A stretch of DNA of 64,000 nucleotides from Actinoplanes philippinensis. Lineage in GTDB: Bacteria; Actinomycetota; Actinomycetes; Mycobacteriales; Micromonosporaceae. Within the stretch, counting starts at the first letter, position 1; the number at the start of each line of letters is the position of its first letter. Made by a program: the position numbers and the translations under genes. Of the stretch, positions 42,192-50,640 are shown piece after piece. The notes under the pieces are model-generated. The model was given only the letters and a program-made list of their open reading frames with translations, was not told the origin of the DNA and did no database searches. The stretch is from positions 186,001-250,000 of the forward strand of contig NZ_FONV01000014.1 of assembly GCF_900113015.1 (NCBI RefSeq), written 5' to 3'.

Positions 42192-43484
42192 GTGTCCACC
42201 GTCGCACTCAAAGACGTCACCAAGATCTGGCCGGACGGCACCTATGCCGTCGACAACGTCAGCCTGGAGGTGCAGGACGGCGAGTTCATGGTCCTGCTCG
42301 GCCCCTCCGGCTGCGGTAAGTCGACAGTGCTCCGGATGATCGCCGGCCTGGAGGATCCCACGCGGGGGGAGATCCTTCTCAATGGTGAGCCGGTGCTGGA
42401 ACTGCCGCCCCGCGATCGCAGCATCGCCATGGTGTTTCAGGACTTTGCGCTCTATCCGCACATGACGGTGTCGGAGAACATCGGTTTCCCGCTCAAGCTG
42501 TCCGGCATCGAGCCGTCGCCGCGCCAGGACCGGGTGGACGCGATCGCGGGCGCCCTCGGCATCGGAGAGGTGCTCGGCCGGCGGCCCGGTCAGCTCTCCG
42601 GCGGCCAGCGGCAGCGGGTGGCGATGGGCCGGGCCATGGTGCGCCGTCCCGGGATCTTCCTGATGGACGAGCCGCTGTCCAATCTCGACAGCGGGCTGCG
42701 TGCCGAGCTGCGGGCCGAGATCAGCAGCATGACGCGTGAGCTGGGCGTGACCACCATGTACGTGACGCACGACCAGGCCGAGGCGCTGACCATGGCCGAC
42801 CGGGTCGCGATCATGCGCAGGGGGGTGCTGCAGGACCTCGGCACGCCGACCGAGGTCTACCGGCGCCCGGCGACGCTCTACACCGCGGCGTTCCTCGGCT
42901 CGCCGAAGATGAACCTGCTGGAGGCCGCGGTCTACGTGCATCTGGACCGCTACATAGCGCTGAGCTTCGGCGAGCAGACCCTGTACCTGGCGTGGAGCGA
43001 CCCACGCGCGCGGGCGGTGGCCCGCTATCACGGCGAGCGGATCGTGGTCGGCATCCGGGCCGAGGCGCTCACCCCGGTCACCCCGGACACGCAGGGCCAT
43101 GTCTTCCAGGGGCGGATCCGGTATCTCGAGCACCACGGGCACGAGTCGCTGGCGTACCTCGACATCGGCGCCACCGCGATCGTGGTGGACGAGATCGGCG
43201 CGGCGCTGACCGATACCCGGGGCCAGGGTGGCGGGGCCTTCAGGCGGCTCGGCGGGGCGCTGCAGCGGCTGACGCGCCCGGGCGGCGCGGAAGTGGCCCC
43301 GGAGGGCCCCGGCGGGGTGGCGACCGACCCGGGCCGTCATCACCGCAAGCCGGCCGAGCTGGCCGTGCGCCTCGCGCCGTATCCGCAGGTCTCGCACGGT
43401 CATCCGCTCGCCGTCTCGGTCCGGATGGACGCCGTGCACTTCTTCGACCAGCGCGGCGACCGGATCGATGCCGGCTGGCGCTGA
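42192..43484 (+). CDS. ABC transporter ATPase, MsmK/UgpC sugar type (orphan)
   Basis: A 430-aa ATPase of the carbohydrate-uptake (CUT1) type that energises several sugar permeases. Walker A is GPSGCGKST near 38, signature LSGGQRQRV near 134 and Walker B MDEPLSNLDS near 156. A C-terminal TOBE-like regulatory domain follows, plus a longer than usual tail with GGAFRRLGGALQRL and HHRKPAELAVRL. The GTG at 42192 has GGAGG six bases upstream. No permease or binding protein is adjacent, so it is likely a shared ATPase as in Streptomyces MsiK; that is inference. Confidence 0.9.
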   Translation: MSTVALKDVTKIWPDGTYAVDNVSLEVQDGEFMVLLGPSGCGKSTVLRMIAGLEDPTRGEILLNGEPVLELPPRDRSIAMVFQDFALYPHMTVSENIGFPLKLSGIEPSPRQDRVDAIAGALGIGEVLGRRPGQLSGGQRQRVAMGRAMVRRPGIFLMDEPLSNLDSGLRAELRAEISSMTRELGVTTMYVTHDQAEALTMADRVAIMRRGVLQDLGTPTEVYRRPATLYTAAFLGSPKMNLLEAAVYVHLDRYIALSFGEQTLYLAWSDPRARAVARYHGERIVVGIRAEALTPVTPDTQGHVFQGRIRYLEHHGHESLAYLDIGATAIVVDEIGAALTDTRGQGGGAFRRLGGALQRLTRPGGAEVAPEGPGGVATDPGRHHRKPAELAVRLAPYPQVSHGHPLAVSVRMDAVHFFDQRGDRIDAGWR

Positions 43485-43566
43485 CCGTGCGACAGGCGCC
43501 ACTTCCGGGCGGGTTCCTCGGATGCCTCCCGCCACCGGTCGGCCACAGCGCGTAGGCTGCAGCACG

Positions 43567-44040
43567 GTGGAGGACAGGATCGGCCAGAGCGTGCGTTCGG
43601 CTCTCGACGGGGAGCCGAGGGCCGATGCCGCCCCGCCCCGGGAGTGGCCGGTGCTGCTGGACCGCGCCTTCGGCCCGGACGACATCGCGGTTCTGCGGCA
43701 CGAGGCGATCCGTCTGCTCGCGGCGGCGGGTCTCGCCGGTGACCGGCAGGACGGCTTCGTGCTGGCCGTCAACGAGGTGCTCACCAATGTCGTGCTGCAT
43801 GCCGGCGGCAACGGCCGGGTCGTCCTGAAGATCGAGGACGGTTCGGTGTGGTGTGTGGTGACCGACTCCGGTCCGGGCATCCCGGGCGCCTATCTGGACG
43901 GCCTGCACGCGGCGGAGGCGTTCGAGGTCGGCGGGCGCGGGCTGTGGCTGGCACATCGGCTCTGTGACGAGGTCACGACGGCGACCGGCCCGATCGGGAC
44001 GTCGATCGGACTGCGGATCATCTTGGATTCCGCAGCTTGA
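43567..44040 (+). CDS. Anti-sigma-type serine kinase-like ATP-binding protein
   Basis: A 157-aa HATPase_c_2 protein of the RsbW/SpoIIAB-like group. The N box is NEVLTNVVLHAGG, followed by DSGPGIP and GGRGLWLAHRLCD. The GTG at 43567 lies eight bases after a -10-like TAGGCT (43553-43558), suggesting a leaderless message. No partner sigma factor or anti-anti-sigma gene is adjacent. It is probably an independently acting regulator of a stress or signalling pathway. Confidence 0.82.
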   Translation: MEDRIGQSVRSALDGEPRADAAPPREWPVLLDRAFGPDDIAVLRHEAIRLLAAAGLAGDRQDGFVLAVNEVLTNVVLHAGGNGRVVLKIEDGSVWCVVTDSGPGIPGAYLDGLHAAEAFEVGGRGLWLAHRLCDEVTTATGPIGTSIGLRIILDSAA

Positions 44041-44118
44041 ACGACTTGTAAACCATCGTGGAAATGTGAAGCTGCCCTTCGCCTCTCGCCCGCGATCGGG
44101 TCCGGCTACATTGGGCGC

Positions 44119-44853
44119 GTGCTCGGACTTCCTTCACAGGTGACCGCTTGCCTATTCGATCTTGACGGTGTGCTTACGCAAACCGCGCTGGTGCACAACG
44201 CTGCGTGGAAACAGACGTTCGACACGTTCCTGAAATCGTGGGCCGAACAGCATGAGCTACCTTTCGTGCCGTTCGATTCCGCGGTCGACTATCACCGATA
44301 TGTCGACGGCAGGCAGCGTGCTGACGGGGTCCGGACCTTCCTGGCCTCGCGGGGCATCACGCTGCCCGAGGGCGACCCCGACGACACCCCCGATCGGGAG
44401 ACCGTCAACGGCATCGGCAATCGCAAGAACCTGCTCGTGCTACAGAAGATCAAAGAAGGCGCCGTCCAGGTCTACCCCGGATCGGTGGAGTATCTGAGGG
44501 CCGCCAAGGCCGCCGGTCTACGCCGCGCGGTCGTGTCGGCGAGCGCCAACTGCAAGGACGTCCTGGAGGCGGCCGGGATCGCCGACCTCCTGGAGGCCCG
44601 CGTGGACGGCGTCGTGGCGCGTGAGCGGGGCCTGCCCGGCAAGCCCGCGCCGGACACGTTCCTGTACGGCGCCGAGCTGCTCGGCCTCGACCCGGCCCAG
44701 TGTGCCGTGTTCGAGGACGCTCAGGCGGGCGTCGCCGCGGGGCGGGCCGGCGCTTTCGGCATCGTGATCGGTGTGGACCGGGTGGACCAGGCCGACGCGC
44801 TCCGGGAGCACGGCGCCGACATCGTGGTGAAAGATCTAAAAGACCTCCTCTGA
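44119..44853 (+). CDS. Beta-phosphoglucomutase family HAD enzyme
   Basis: A 244-aa HAD enzyme (motif I LFDLDGVLTQTALVHNAAW, motif II VSASAN, K in GLPGKPAPD, motif IV FEDAQAGVAAGRAG), matching beta-phosphoglucomutases that convert beta-glucose 1-phosphate to glucose 6-phosphate. It is followed after 23 bases by a GH65 phosphorylase gene, whose product would be beta-glucose 1-phosphate, so the pair forms a disaccharide phosphorolysis pathway. The GTG at 44119 is six bases after a TACATT -10-like element; a leaderless start is possible. Confidence 0.92.
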   Translation: MLGLPSQVTACLFDLDGVLTQTALVHNAAWKQTFDTFLKSWAEQHELPFVPFDSAVDYHRYVDGRQRADGVRTFLASRGITLPEGDPDDTPDRETVNGIGNRKNLLVLQKIKEGAVQVYPGSVEYLRAAKAAGLRRAVVSASANCKDVLEAAGIADLLEARVDGVVARERGLPGKPAPDTFLYGAELLGLDPAQCAVFEDAQAGVAAGRAGAFGIVIGVDRVDQADALREHGADIVVKDLKDLL

Positions 44854-44876
44854 AATCGGTTACGAGAGGCACGACC

Positions 44877-47240
44877 GTGATCCGTGAACGGGCTTACCCC
44901 GTCGACCCTTGGCACATCCGGGAGACCCGGCTCGATCTGGACCTGCTGGCCCAGTCCGAGTCGGTGTTCGCGCTCTCCAACGGCCACATCGGGATACGCG
45001 GAAACCTGGACGAGGGCGAGCCGCACGGCCTGCCGGGCAGCTACCTGAACTCGTTCTACGAACTGCGGCCCCTGCCGCACGCCGAAGCGGGGTACGGCTT
45101 CCCCGAGTCCGGCCAGACCATGGTCAACGTCACCAACGCCAAGCTGATGCGCCTGCTCGTCAACGACGAGCCGTTCGACGTGCGCTACGGCGAGCTGCGG
45201 TCCCACGAGCGCTGCCTCGACCTGCGGGCCGGCACGCTGGAGCGGATCGTCGAGTGGGTGTCGCCGTCCGGTCAGGGCGTCCGGGTGCGGACCGTGCGGC
45301 TGGTGTCCTTCACCCAGCGGGCGGTGGTGGCCTTCCTCTACGAGGTGGAGCCGCTGGACTCGTCCGCACGGCTGATCCTGCAGTCCGAGCTGGTGGCCAA
45401 CGAGCAGTTGCCGCCGATGAGCAAGGACCCGCGGGTGGCCGCCGTGCTGGACCGGCCGCTGCTGGCCGAGGAGATGCTGGAGCAGGCCGCCGGCGGCATC
45501 CTCGTGCACCGCACGAAGGCCAGTGACCTGCGGATGGCCGCGGCGATGGAGCACCTGGTGGAGACGCCGGGCCGGCACGCCATCACCACCGAGGGCCACC
45601 CGGACTGGCTGCGCACCACCGTCGCCTGCCGGCTGGAGCCGGGGCAGAAGCTGCGGGTGGTCAAGCTGGCGGCGTACGGCTGGTCCAGCATGCGCTCGTT
45701 GCCGGCACTGCGGGACCAGGTCGGCGCGGCTCTCGCCAGCGCCCGCCTGGACGGCTGGGAGGGCCTGGTCCAGCAGCAGCGGGACTACCTCGACGCGTTC
45801 TGGGACCACTCCGACGTCAAGGTCGAGGGCGATCAGGAGGTCCAGCAGGCGGTCCGGTTCGGGTTGTTCCACACGCTGCAGGCCGGCGCCCGGGCGGAAC
45901 AGCGCCCGATCGGATCCAAGGGCCTGACCGGTCCGGGGTACGACGGCCACACGTTCTGGGACGCTGAAACGTTCGTACTGCCCGCTCTGACCTACACCCA
46001 GCCCTCCGCCGCGGCCGATGTGCTGCGCTGGCGGCACTCGACGCTGGACCTGGCCCGGGAGCGCGCCCAGACGCTCGGCCTGCAGGGCGCGGCCTTCCCG
46101 TGGCGGACCATCCGCGGGCAGGAGTGCTCCGGGTACTGGCCGGCCGGCACGGCGGGCTTCCACATCGCCGCCGACATCGCCGACGCGGTCCGCCGCTACG
46201 TGCAGGCCACCGGCGACTACGACTTCGAGCGCGAGGTCGGCCTGGAGCTGCTGGTGGAGACGGCGCGGCTGTGGCGGTCGCTGGGCCACCACGACCGGCA
46301 CGGCCGGTTCCACATCGACGGTGTCACCGGGCCCGACGAGTACACGGCCGTCGTCAACGACAACATCTACACCAACCTGATGGCCCAGCAGAACCTGATG
46401 ACCGCTGTCGAGGCCTGCAAGCGCCACCCGGACCTGGCCCGGCGGTTCGGGGTCGACGACGAGGAGACGGCCTCCTGGCGGGACGCGGCGGCGGCCGTGC
46501 ACATCCCGTACGACAAGGAGCTCGGCGTCCACCAGCAGTGCGAGGGCTTCACCCGGCTCCAGGAGTGGGACTTCGAGAACACCCCGCCCGAGGGGTACCC
46601 GCTGCTGCTCAACTACCCGTACTTCGACCTGTACCGCAAGCAGGTGGTCAAGCAGGCCGACCTGGTCATGGCGATGTACATCCGGGGGGACGCGTTCACG
46701 CCGGAGGAGAAGTCACGCAACTTCGCCTACTACGACGCGCGGACCGTCCGGGACTCGTCGCTCTCCGCCTGCATCCAGGCCGTCCTCGCGGCCGAGACCG
46801 GGCACCTGGAGCTCGCGCACGACTATCTGGGCGAGGCCGCCCTGATGGACCTGCACGACCTGCACCAGAACGCCCGCGACGGGGTGCACGTGGCGTCGCT
46901 GGCCGGCACCTGGATCTCGCTGGTCGCTGGTCTCGGCGGCATGCGTGACTTCAACGGTCAGCTGTCGTTCGCGCCGCGCCTGCCCAGCCGGATCAGTCAC
47001 CTGGAGTTCTCGCTGCTCTGGCGTGGTTTGCGGCTGCGGGTGAGCGTGACGTCCGACGAGGTCACCTACTCGCTGCGCAACGGTGGCGGCCAGGCCAGGC
47101 TCACCCTGCTGCACCACGGCAAGGAGCTGGAGGTCACTCAGGTCCGGCCGGTGACGATGCCGATCCCGGCGGCGGTTCCGGCGGGTCCGGCGCCGTCCCA
47201 GCCGTACGGCCGGGCGCCGGTCCGCCGCTCGCTGCACTGA
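44877..47240 (+). CDS. GH65 family disaccharide phosphorylase
   Basis: A 787-aa glycoside hydrolase family 65 enzyme (maltose, trehalose or kojibiose phosphorylase type). It has the N-terminal LSNGHIGIRGNLDEGEPHG, FWDAETFVLP, the (alpha/alpha)6 barrel with catalytic acid in TGPDEYTAVVNDN, and the C-terminal FNGQLSFAPRLP. The exact substrate cannot be told from sequence. The GTG at 44877 has GAGAGG upstream and follows the beta-phosphoglucomutase gene by 23 bases. A very strong terminator follows. Confidence 0.93.
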   Translation: MIRERAYPVDPWHIRETRLDLDLLAQSESVFALSNGHIGIRGNLDEGEPHGLPGSYLNSFYELRPLPHAEAGYGFPESGQTMVNVTNAKLMRLLVNDEPFDVRYGELRSHERCLDLRAGTLERIVEWVSPSGQGVRVRTVRLVSFTQRAVVAFLYEVEPLDSSARLILQSELVANEQLPPMSKDPRVAAVLDRPLLAEEMLEQAAGGILVHRTKASDLRMAAAMEHLVETPGRHAITTEGHPDWLRTTVACRLEPGQKLRVVKLAAYGWSSMRSLPALRDQVGAALASARLDGWEGLVQQQRDYLDAFWDHSDVKVEGDQEVQQAVRFGLFHTLQAGARAEQRPIGSKGLTGPGYDGHTFWDAETFVLPALTYTQPSAAADVLRWRHSTLDLARERAQTLGLQGAAFPWRTIRGQECSGYWPAGTAGFHIAADIADAVRRYVQATGDYDFEREVGLELLVETARLWRSLGHHDRHGRFHIDGVTGPDEYTAVVNDNIYTNLMAQQNLMTAVEACKRHPDLARRFGVDDEETASWRDAAAAVHIPYDKELGVHQQCEGFTRLQEWDFENTPPEGYPLLLNYPYFDLYRKQVVKQADLVMAMYIRGDAFTPEEKSRNFAYYDARTVRDSSLSACIQAVLAAETGHLELAHDYLGEAALMDLHDLHQNARDGVHVASLAGTWISLVAGLGGMRDFNGQLSFAPRLPSRISHLEFSLLWRGLRLRVSVTSDEVTYSLRNGGGQARLTLLHHGKELEVTQVRPVTMPIPAAVPAGPAPSQPYGRAPVRRSLH

Positions 47241-47248
47241 TTCGAGCC

Positions 47249-47300
47249 GGCATACGCAACGGCCCCCGTCCTGAACAGGACGGGGGCCGTTGCGTATGCC
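47249..47300. terminator. Perfect 24-bp bidirectional terminator hairpin
   Basis: A perfect 24-bp stem (47249-47272 with 47277-47300) closed by a GAAC tetraloop lies exactly between two convergent stops (47240 and 47302). Confidence 0.9.
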
Positions 47301-47301
47301 T

Positions 47302-48330
47302 CTAGAGCATCGATACGTGCACGTGGTCGGTGTGGTCACTGACCCCGTGGTAGTTGCTCCAGCCGTTCGCCGGGAACCAGATCTGCTTGTTCCAGATGAC
47401 GTAGTAGATGCCTAGTGCGTCCGCGTTACGCACCAGGAACGCCATCAGGTTGTTGCCGTACCGGAACTCCTTGTCGGTGTCATACGTCGAGAAGCCCGAT
47501 TTCTGCAGCGACCAGTCGCAGGCGCGGCCCTTGGGATGCTCGAACGGTCCACCGTCACGGTGACAGCCGACGAAGTTGTTGAAGCCGGCCTTCTTGACTT
47601 CCTTGTACATGTGCAGCGTGCGCTTGGTGATGCAGCCGCCCGTGGTCGGGTCGTTCTCGGTGCAGCCCTCGGCCGAGAAGCCGCCGCTGGAGTTGCGGGG
47701 CGCCGGAGCCGCCTCGGGCGAGTTGGCGACCACCAGGCCCTTGGTGACACCCTTGCCGCCGACCAGGGCGAGCGCGTCGACCGCGGCGTCCTTCTGCTTC
47801 TTCATCGCGGCGGCGTCCTGCTGCTGCTGCTTCACCTCGGCGTCGAGCCGGGCCTTGCTCTCGGTGATGGTCCGGAGGGCCTCATTGAGCTCACGCAGCT
47901 TGGCGTCGTGCAGCCGGTTGATCTCCTCCAGGGAGACCGCCTTCTCCAGGAAGTCACCGGAGGAGTTGGCGTTGAGCAGATAGCCGATCGAGCTCAGGTT
48001 GCCCGTCATGTACTGCTCTTTGGCGATCTTGTCGACCTCGGGGATCAGCACGTCGCGCCGGGCCTCAGCCTGCTTGATCTGATTGGCCAGCTGAGCCTGG
48101 GCCTTCACCGACTTCTCCACGGCCGCCTTGGCGGACACGTAGCGCCGGTTCGTGTTCTCGATCACATCGGAGAGGATCGCGTTCTTGTCGTTGCCGTCCT
48201 GCTCCTGCTCTTGAGCAGTGGAAGAACCGCCGGGCTCGGCCGAGGCCGGAGACGCGGGTGCCGCGAGCATCACGGCAGCCATCAGCGGCGCCAGGGCAAG
48301 TATCAGCCACCGGCGGGGACTTGCGGTCAT
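47302..48330 (-). CDS. Secreted coiled-coil protein with ARB_07466-like C-terminal domain
   Basis: A 342-aa exported protein. A signal peptide (1-34, cleavage near ASA-EPG) is followed by a long coiled coil (50-200, KAAVEKSVKAQAQLANQIKQ and KARLDAEVKQQQQDAAAM). A C-terminal domain of about 110 residues has paired cysteines, EHPKGRACDWSL and SDHTDHVHVS. That domain occurs in actinobacterial wall proteins and resembles metal-dependent peptidase folds. It parallels the RipA/PcsB layout. The ATG at 48330 has GGAAGGA seven bases upstream, preceded by a c-di-AMP riboswitch. A divergent paralogue of identical length lies at 48817. Confidence 0.88.
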   Translation of the reverse strand: MTASPRRWLILALAPLMAAVMLAAPASPASAEPGGSSTAQEQEQDGNDKNAILSDVIENTNRRYVSAKAAVEKSVKAQAQLANQIKQAEARRDVLIPEVDKIAKEQYMTGNLSSIGYLLNANSSGDFLEKAVSLEEINRLHDAKLRELNEALRTITESKARLDAEVKQQQQDAAAMKKQKDAAVDALALVGGKGVTKGLVVANSPEAAPAPRNSSGGFSAEGCTENDPTTGGCITKRTLHMYKEVKKAGFNNFVGCHRDGGPFEHPKGRACDWSLQKSGFSTYDTDKEFRYGNNLMAFLVRNADALGIYYVIWNKQIWFPANGWSNYHGVSDHTDHVHVSML

Positions 48331-48349
48331 CAACAGTTCCTTCCGTGTC

Positions 48350-48490
48350 ACCGCCGACCGAGTTAGCTGACGGGTTCGGGACGGAAGCAATCCCTACCGC
48401 AAACTGCGGATACACCCCAGTGACCTGGTTCCCCGGCTCGCCTTTCGACGATTGGGCGGCGGCCTGCCGGCAACTCGGGGGCGGTGCCGT
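48350..48490 (-). ncRNA. c-di-AMP (ydaO-yuaA) riboswitch, minus strand
   Basis: On the minus strand the conserved blocks appear in order: GCCGCCGCCCAATCG, GCGAGCCGGGGAACC, TGGGGTGTATCCGC, GTAGGGAT, and CCCGAACCCGTCAGCTAAC (ending near 48362), then the ribosome site and ATG of the wall-protein gene. This order and spacing match the ydaO riboswitch, which in actinobacteria controls rpf and cell-wall hydrolase genes. Edges are approximate. Confidence 0.88.
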
Positions 48491-48664
48491 CCTGGCAGGA
48501 CCGGCGGTCAGTTTACCCGAGATATCGCTCCGGATCAGACCCCGGGAACGGCCAAAAGTGTTACCTCGTAATGACTATCCGTAATTGCTGTCACGGGCCG
48601 TGTCGAGGCAATTGCGACGCGTGCGAGAACTGTCGATCTGTCGATCGAGTGGGTATGGTCGGTG

Positions 48665-48802
48665 CGGTTCCCGCACGGGAGCCGCCGCCTAATCGCCGTC
48701 ATTGGCGAGCCGGGGAACCAGTATTCCCTGGGGTGAATCCGCCACCAGCGGTAGGGATTTCCTTCGTCCCGAACCCGTCAGCTAACCCGGCCGGCGGCCG
48801 AC
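48665..48802 (+). ncRNA. c-di-AMP (ydaO-yuaA) riboswitch, plus strand
   Basis: Conserved blocks in order: GCCGCCGCCTAATCG (from 48681), GGCGAGCCGGGGAACC (to 48719), TGGGGTGAATCCGCC, GGTAGGGAT, and CCCGAACCCGTCAGCTAACC (to about 48787), followed by the ribosome site of the 48817 gene. It is a close copy of the riboswitch on the other strand. Between the two (about 48490-48665) lie the presumed divergent promoters. Edges are approximate. Confidence 0.9.
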
Positions 48803-48816
48803 GGAAGGAAATGCCT

Positions 48817-49845
48817 GTGCAGCAGAACACTGCGCGGCGAATAGCGGCGTTGCTGGCGCTGCTCGTCGCCGCGTGCGGACTGGCCGTCGCCCCGACGCCG
48901 GCCACCGCGGCCCCCCGGCTGCTCGCCGCTCCCGGCGACTCCGGTGACGACGGTGAGGGCGGCTCCGCGTCACTGATCGACAAACTCGAGAAGGCCTCCA
49001 AGGGCTTCGTGGAGGCCAAGGCCAAGCTCAAGACCTCCAAGGAGCAGCAGGCCAAGCTGACCGCCGAGCTCAAGCGCCTGGACGCCGATCTGGGGCCGCA
49101 GCAGGACCGGCTGGACCTGTTGGCCTCGCAGGCGTACACCGCGGGCCGGGGCGGGCCGATGGCGGCGCTGCTCAACTCCGACTCGGCCGAGGGCTTCCTG
49201 GGCCGGGCCGAGACGCTGGCGATCGTGGCCGCCGACCAGAACCGGGCGATCCAGGACCTCAAGACCACCCGGGAGACCCAGCAGAAGGCCAAGACCGCCA
49301 TCGACATCGCCATCAAGGACCAGCAGAAGCAGGTCACCGTGATGGAGAAGCAGAAACAGCAGGCCGAGGCGGCGCTGAAGGCGGCGAACCAGGGCAGCGA
49401 CGCCGGCTCCTCGTCCGACGGCGGCGGCAGCGCCGACGCGGCGCCGGGGCCGACCGGCACCAGCTGCAACCAGACCGACCCGACCGGGACGGGCGGCTGC
49501 GTCACCGCCACGCTGCTGCACGCCTACAAGCAGGCTCGCTCCGCCGGGTTCACCCGGTTCACCAAGTGCTGGCGGACGCAGAACAGCGGCGAGCATCCCA
49601 AGGGCCGGGCCTGTGACTTCTCCGCCGAGAAGGGCACCTTCGGTGGGGACGCCACGGGCGCCGACAAGACCTACGGCAACAACCTGGCGAACTACTTCAT
49701 CAACAACGCCGACGATCTCAACGTGCTCTACGTGATCTGGTATCGCCGGATCTGGCTACCGAGCAGTGGCTGGAAGTCGTACAGCGGGGCGGGCGGAGAC
49801 CCGTCCAGCGACCACACCAACCACGTGCACCTGTCGGTCAACTAG
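48817..49845 (+). CDS. Secreted coiled-coil protein with ARB_07466-like domain (paralogue)
   Basis: A 342-aa paralogue of the 47302-48330 product: signal peptide (cleavage near ATA-APR), coiled coil (LEKASKGFVEAKAKLKTSKE and QQKAKTAIDIAIKDQQKQV), a Ser/Gly linker, and the C-terminal domain with paired cysteines, EHPKGRACDFSAE, LNVLYVIWYRRIW and SSDHTNHVHLS. Two starts are possible. The GTG at 48817 has AAGGA seven bases upstream, the same spacing as in the paralogue, and gives the same length; the ATG at 48811 is too close to that site. It is controlled by its own c-di-AMP riboswitch. Confidence 0.9.
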   Translation: MQQNTARRIAALLALLVAACGLAVAPTPATAAPRLLAAPGDSGDDGEGGSASLIDKLEKASKGFVEAKAKLKTSKEQQAKLTAELKRLDADLGPQQDRLDLLASQAYTAGRGGPMAALLNSDSAEGFLGRAETLAIVAADQNRAIQDLKTTRETQQKAKTAIDIAIKDQQKQVTVMEKQKQQAEAALKAANQGSDAGSSSDGGGSADAAPGPTGTSCNQTDPTGTGGCVTATLLHAYKQARSAGFTRFTKCWRTQNSGEHPKGRACDFSAEKGTFGGDATGADKTYGNNLANYFINNADDLNVLYVIWYRRIWLPSSGWKSYSGAGGDPSSDHTNHVHLSVN

Positions 49846-49869
49846 CCCGGAACCGAAGGGGTACGGGGC

Positions 49870-50640
49870 CTACCTGCGGGAGAAGGCCTCGTACTCCTTC
49901 ATCACCTCACCGGTCGGGCCGTCCGCGCGGATCACGCCGGCCTCCAGCCAGATGCAGCGCTCGCAGGTGTCCCGGATCGACTGCTCGCTGTGGCTCACCA
50001 GGAACACCGTGCCGGCCTCCTGCCGCAGCTCCCGGACCCGGGCCTCGCTGCGCTTGCGGAATTTCGCGTCACCGGTGGCCAGCGCCTCGTCGATCAGCAG
50101 CACGTCGTGCTTCTTCGCGGCCGCGATGGAGAACCGGAGCCGGGCCGACATGCCCGACGAGTACGTCCGCATCGGCAGCGACGAGAAGTCGCCCTTGTCG
50201 TTGATGCCGGAGAACTCGATGATCGCGTCCCGTTTCGCCTGCACCTCGGCCGGCGACATGCCCATCGCGAGGCAGCCCAGCTCGACGTTGCGGTCGCCGG
50301 GCAACTCGTTCATCAGGGCCGCGTTGACACCGAGCAGCGACGGCTGCCCGGCCGCGTAGATCGCGCCGCTGGACACCGGCAGCAGCCCCGCCACCGCGCG
50401 CAGCAGTGTCGACTTGCCTGAGCCGTTGGTGCCGATCAGGCCGATCGCCTCACCCTTGTACGCGACGAAGCTCACGCCTTTCACGGCGTGCACCTCGCGG
50501 ATGTTCGCGTTCTTGGCGCGAGTGGTGAGGCGCTTGAAGCTGGCGAGCGGGCTGGAGCTGACCGAACCGGCCTGGTGGATCTTGTAGACGATGTGGGCCT
50601 CGTCGGCGATGACCGTCGGGATGCGCTCGTTGTCAGCCAC
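49870..50640 (-). CDS. ABC transporter ATPase, polysaccharide/teichoic-acid export (Wzt/TagH type)
   Basis: A 256-aa ATPase. Walker A is GTNGSGKST near 70, signature TYSSGMSARLRF near 165 and Walker B LLIDEAL near 186. The N-terminal region (IVYKIHQAGSVSSSPLASFKRLTTR) and short length match exporters of surface polysaccharides, without the C-terminal glycan-binding domain of some Wzt proteins. The GTG start overlaps the stop of the permease gene by eight bases. Glycan-export role is inferred; a surface-sugar cluster begins at 60 kb. Confidence 0.9.
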   Translation of the reverse strand: MADNERIPTVIADEAHIVYKIHQAGSVSSSPLASFKRLTTRAKNANIREVHAVKGVSFVAYKGEAIGLIGTNGSGKSTLLRAVAGLLPVSSGAIYAAGQPSLLGVNAALMNELPGDRNVELGCLAMGMSPAEVQAKRDAIIEFSGINDKGDFSSLPMRTYSSGMSARLRFSIAAAKKHDVLLIDEALATGDAKFRKRSEARVRELRQEAGTVFLVSHSEQSIRDTCERCIWLEAGVIRADGPTGEVMKEYEAFSRR

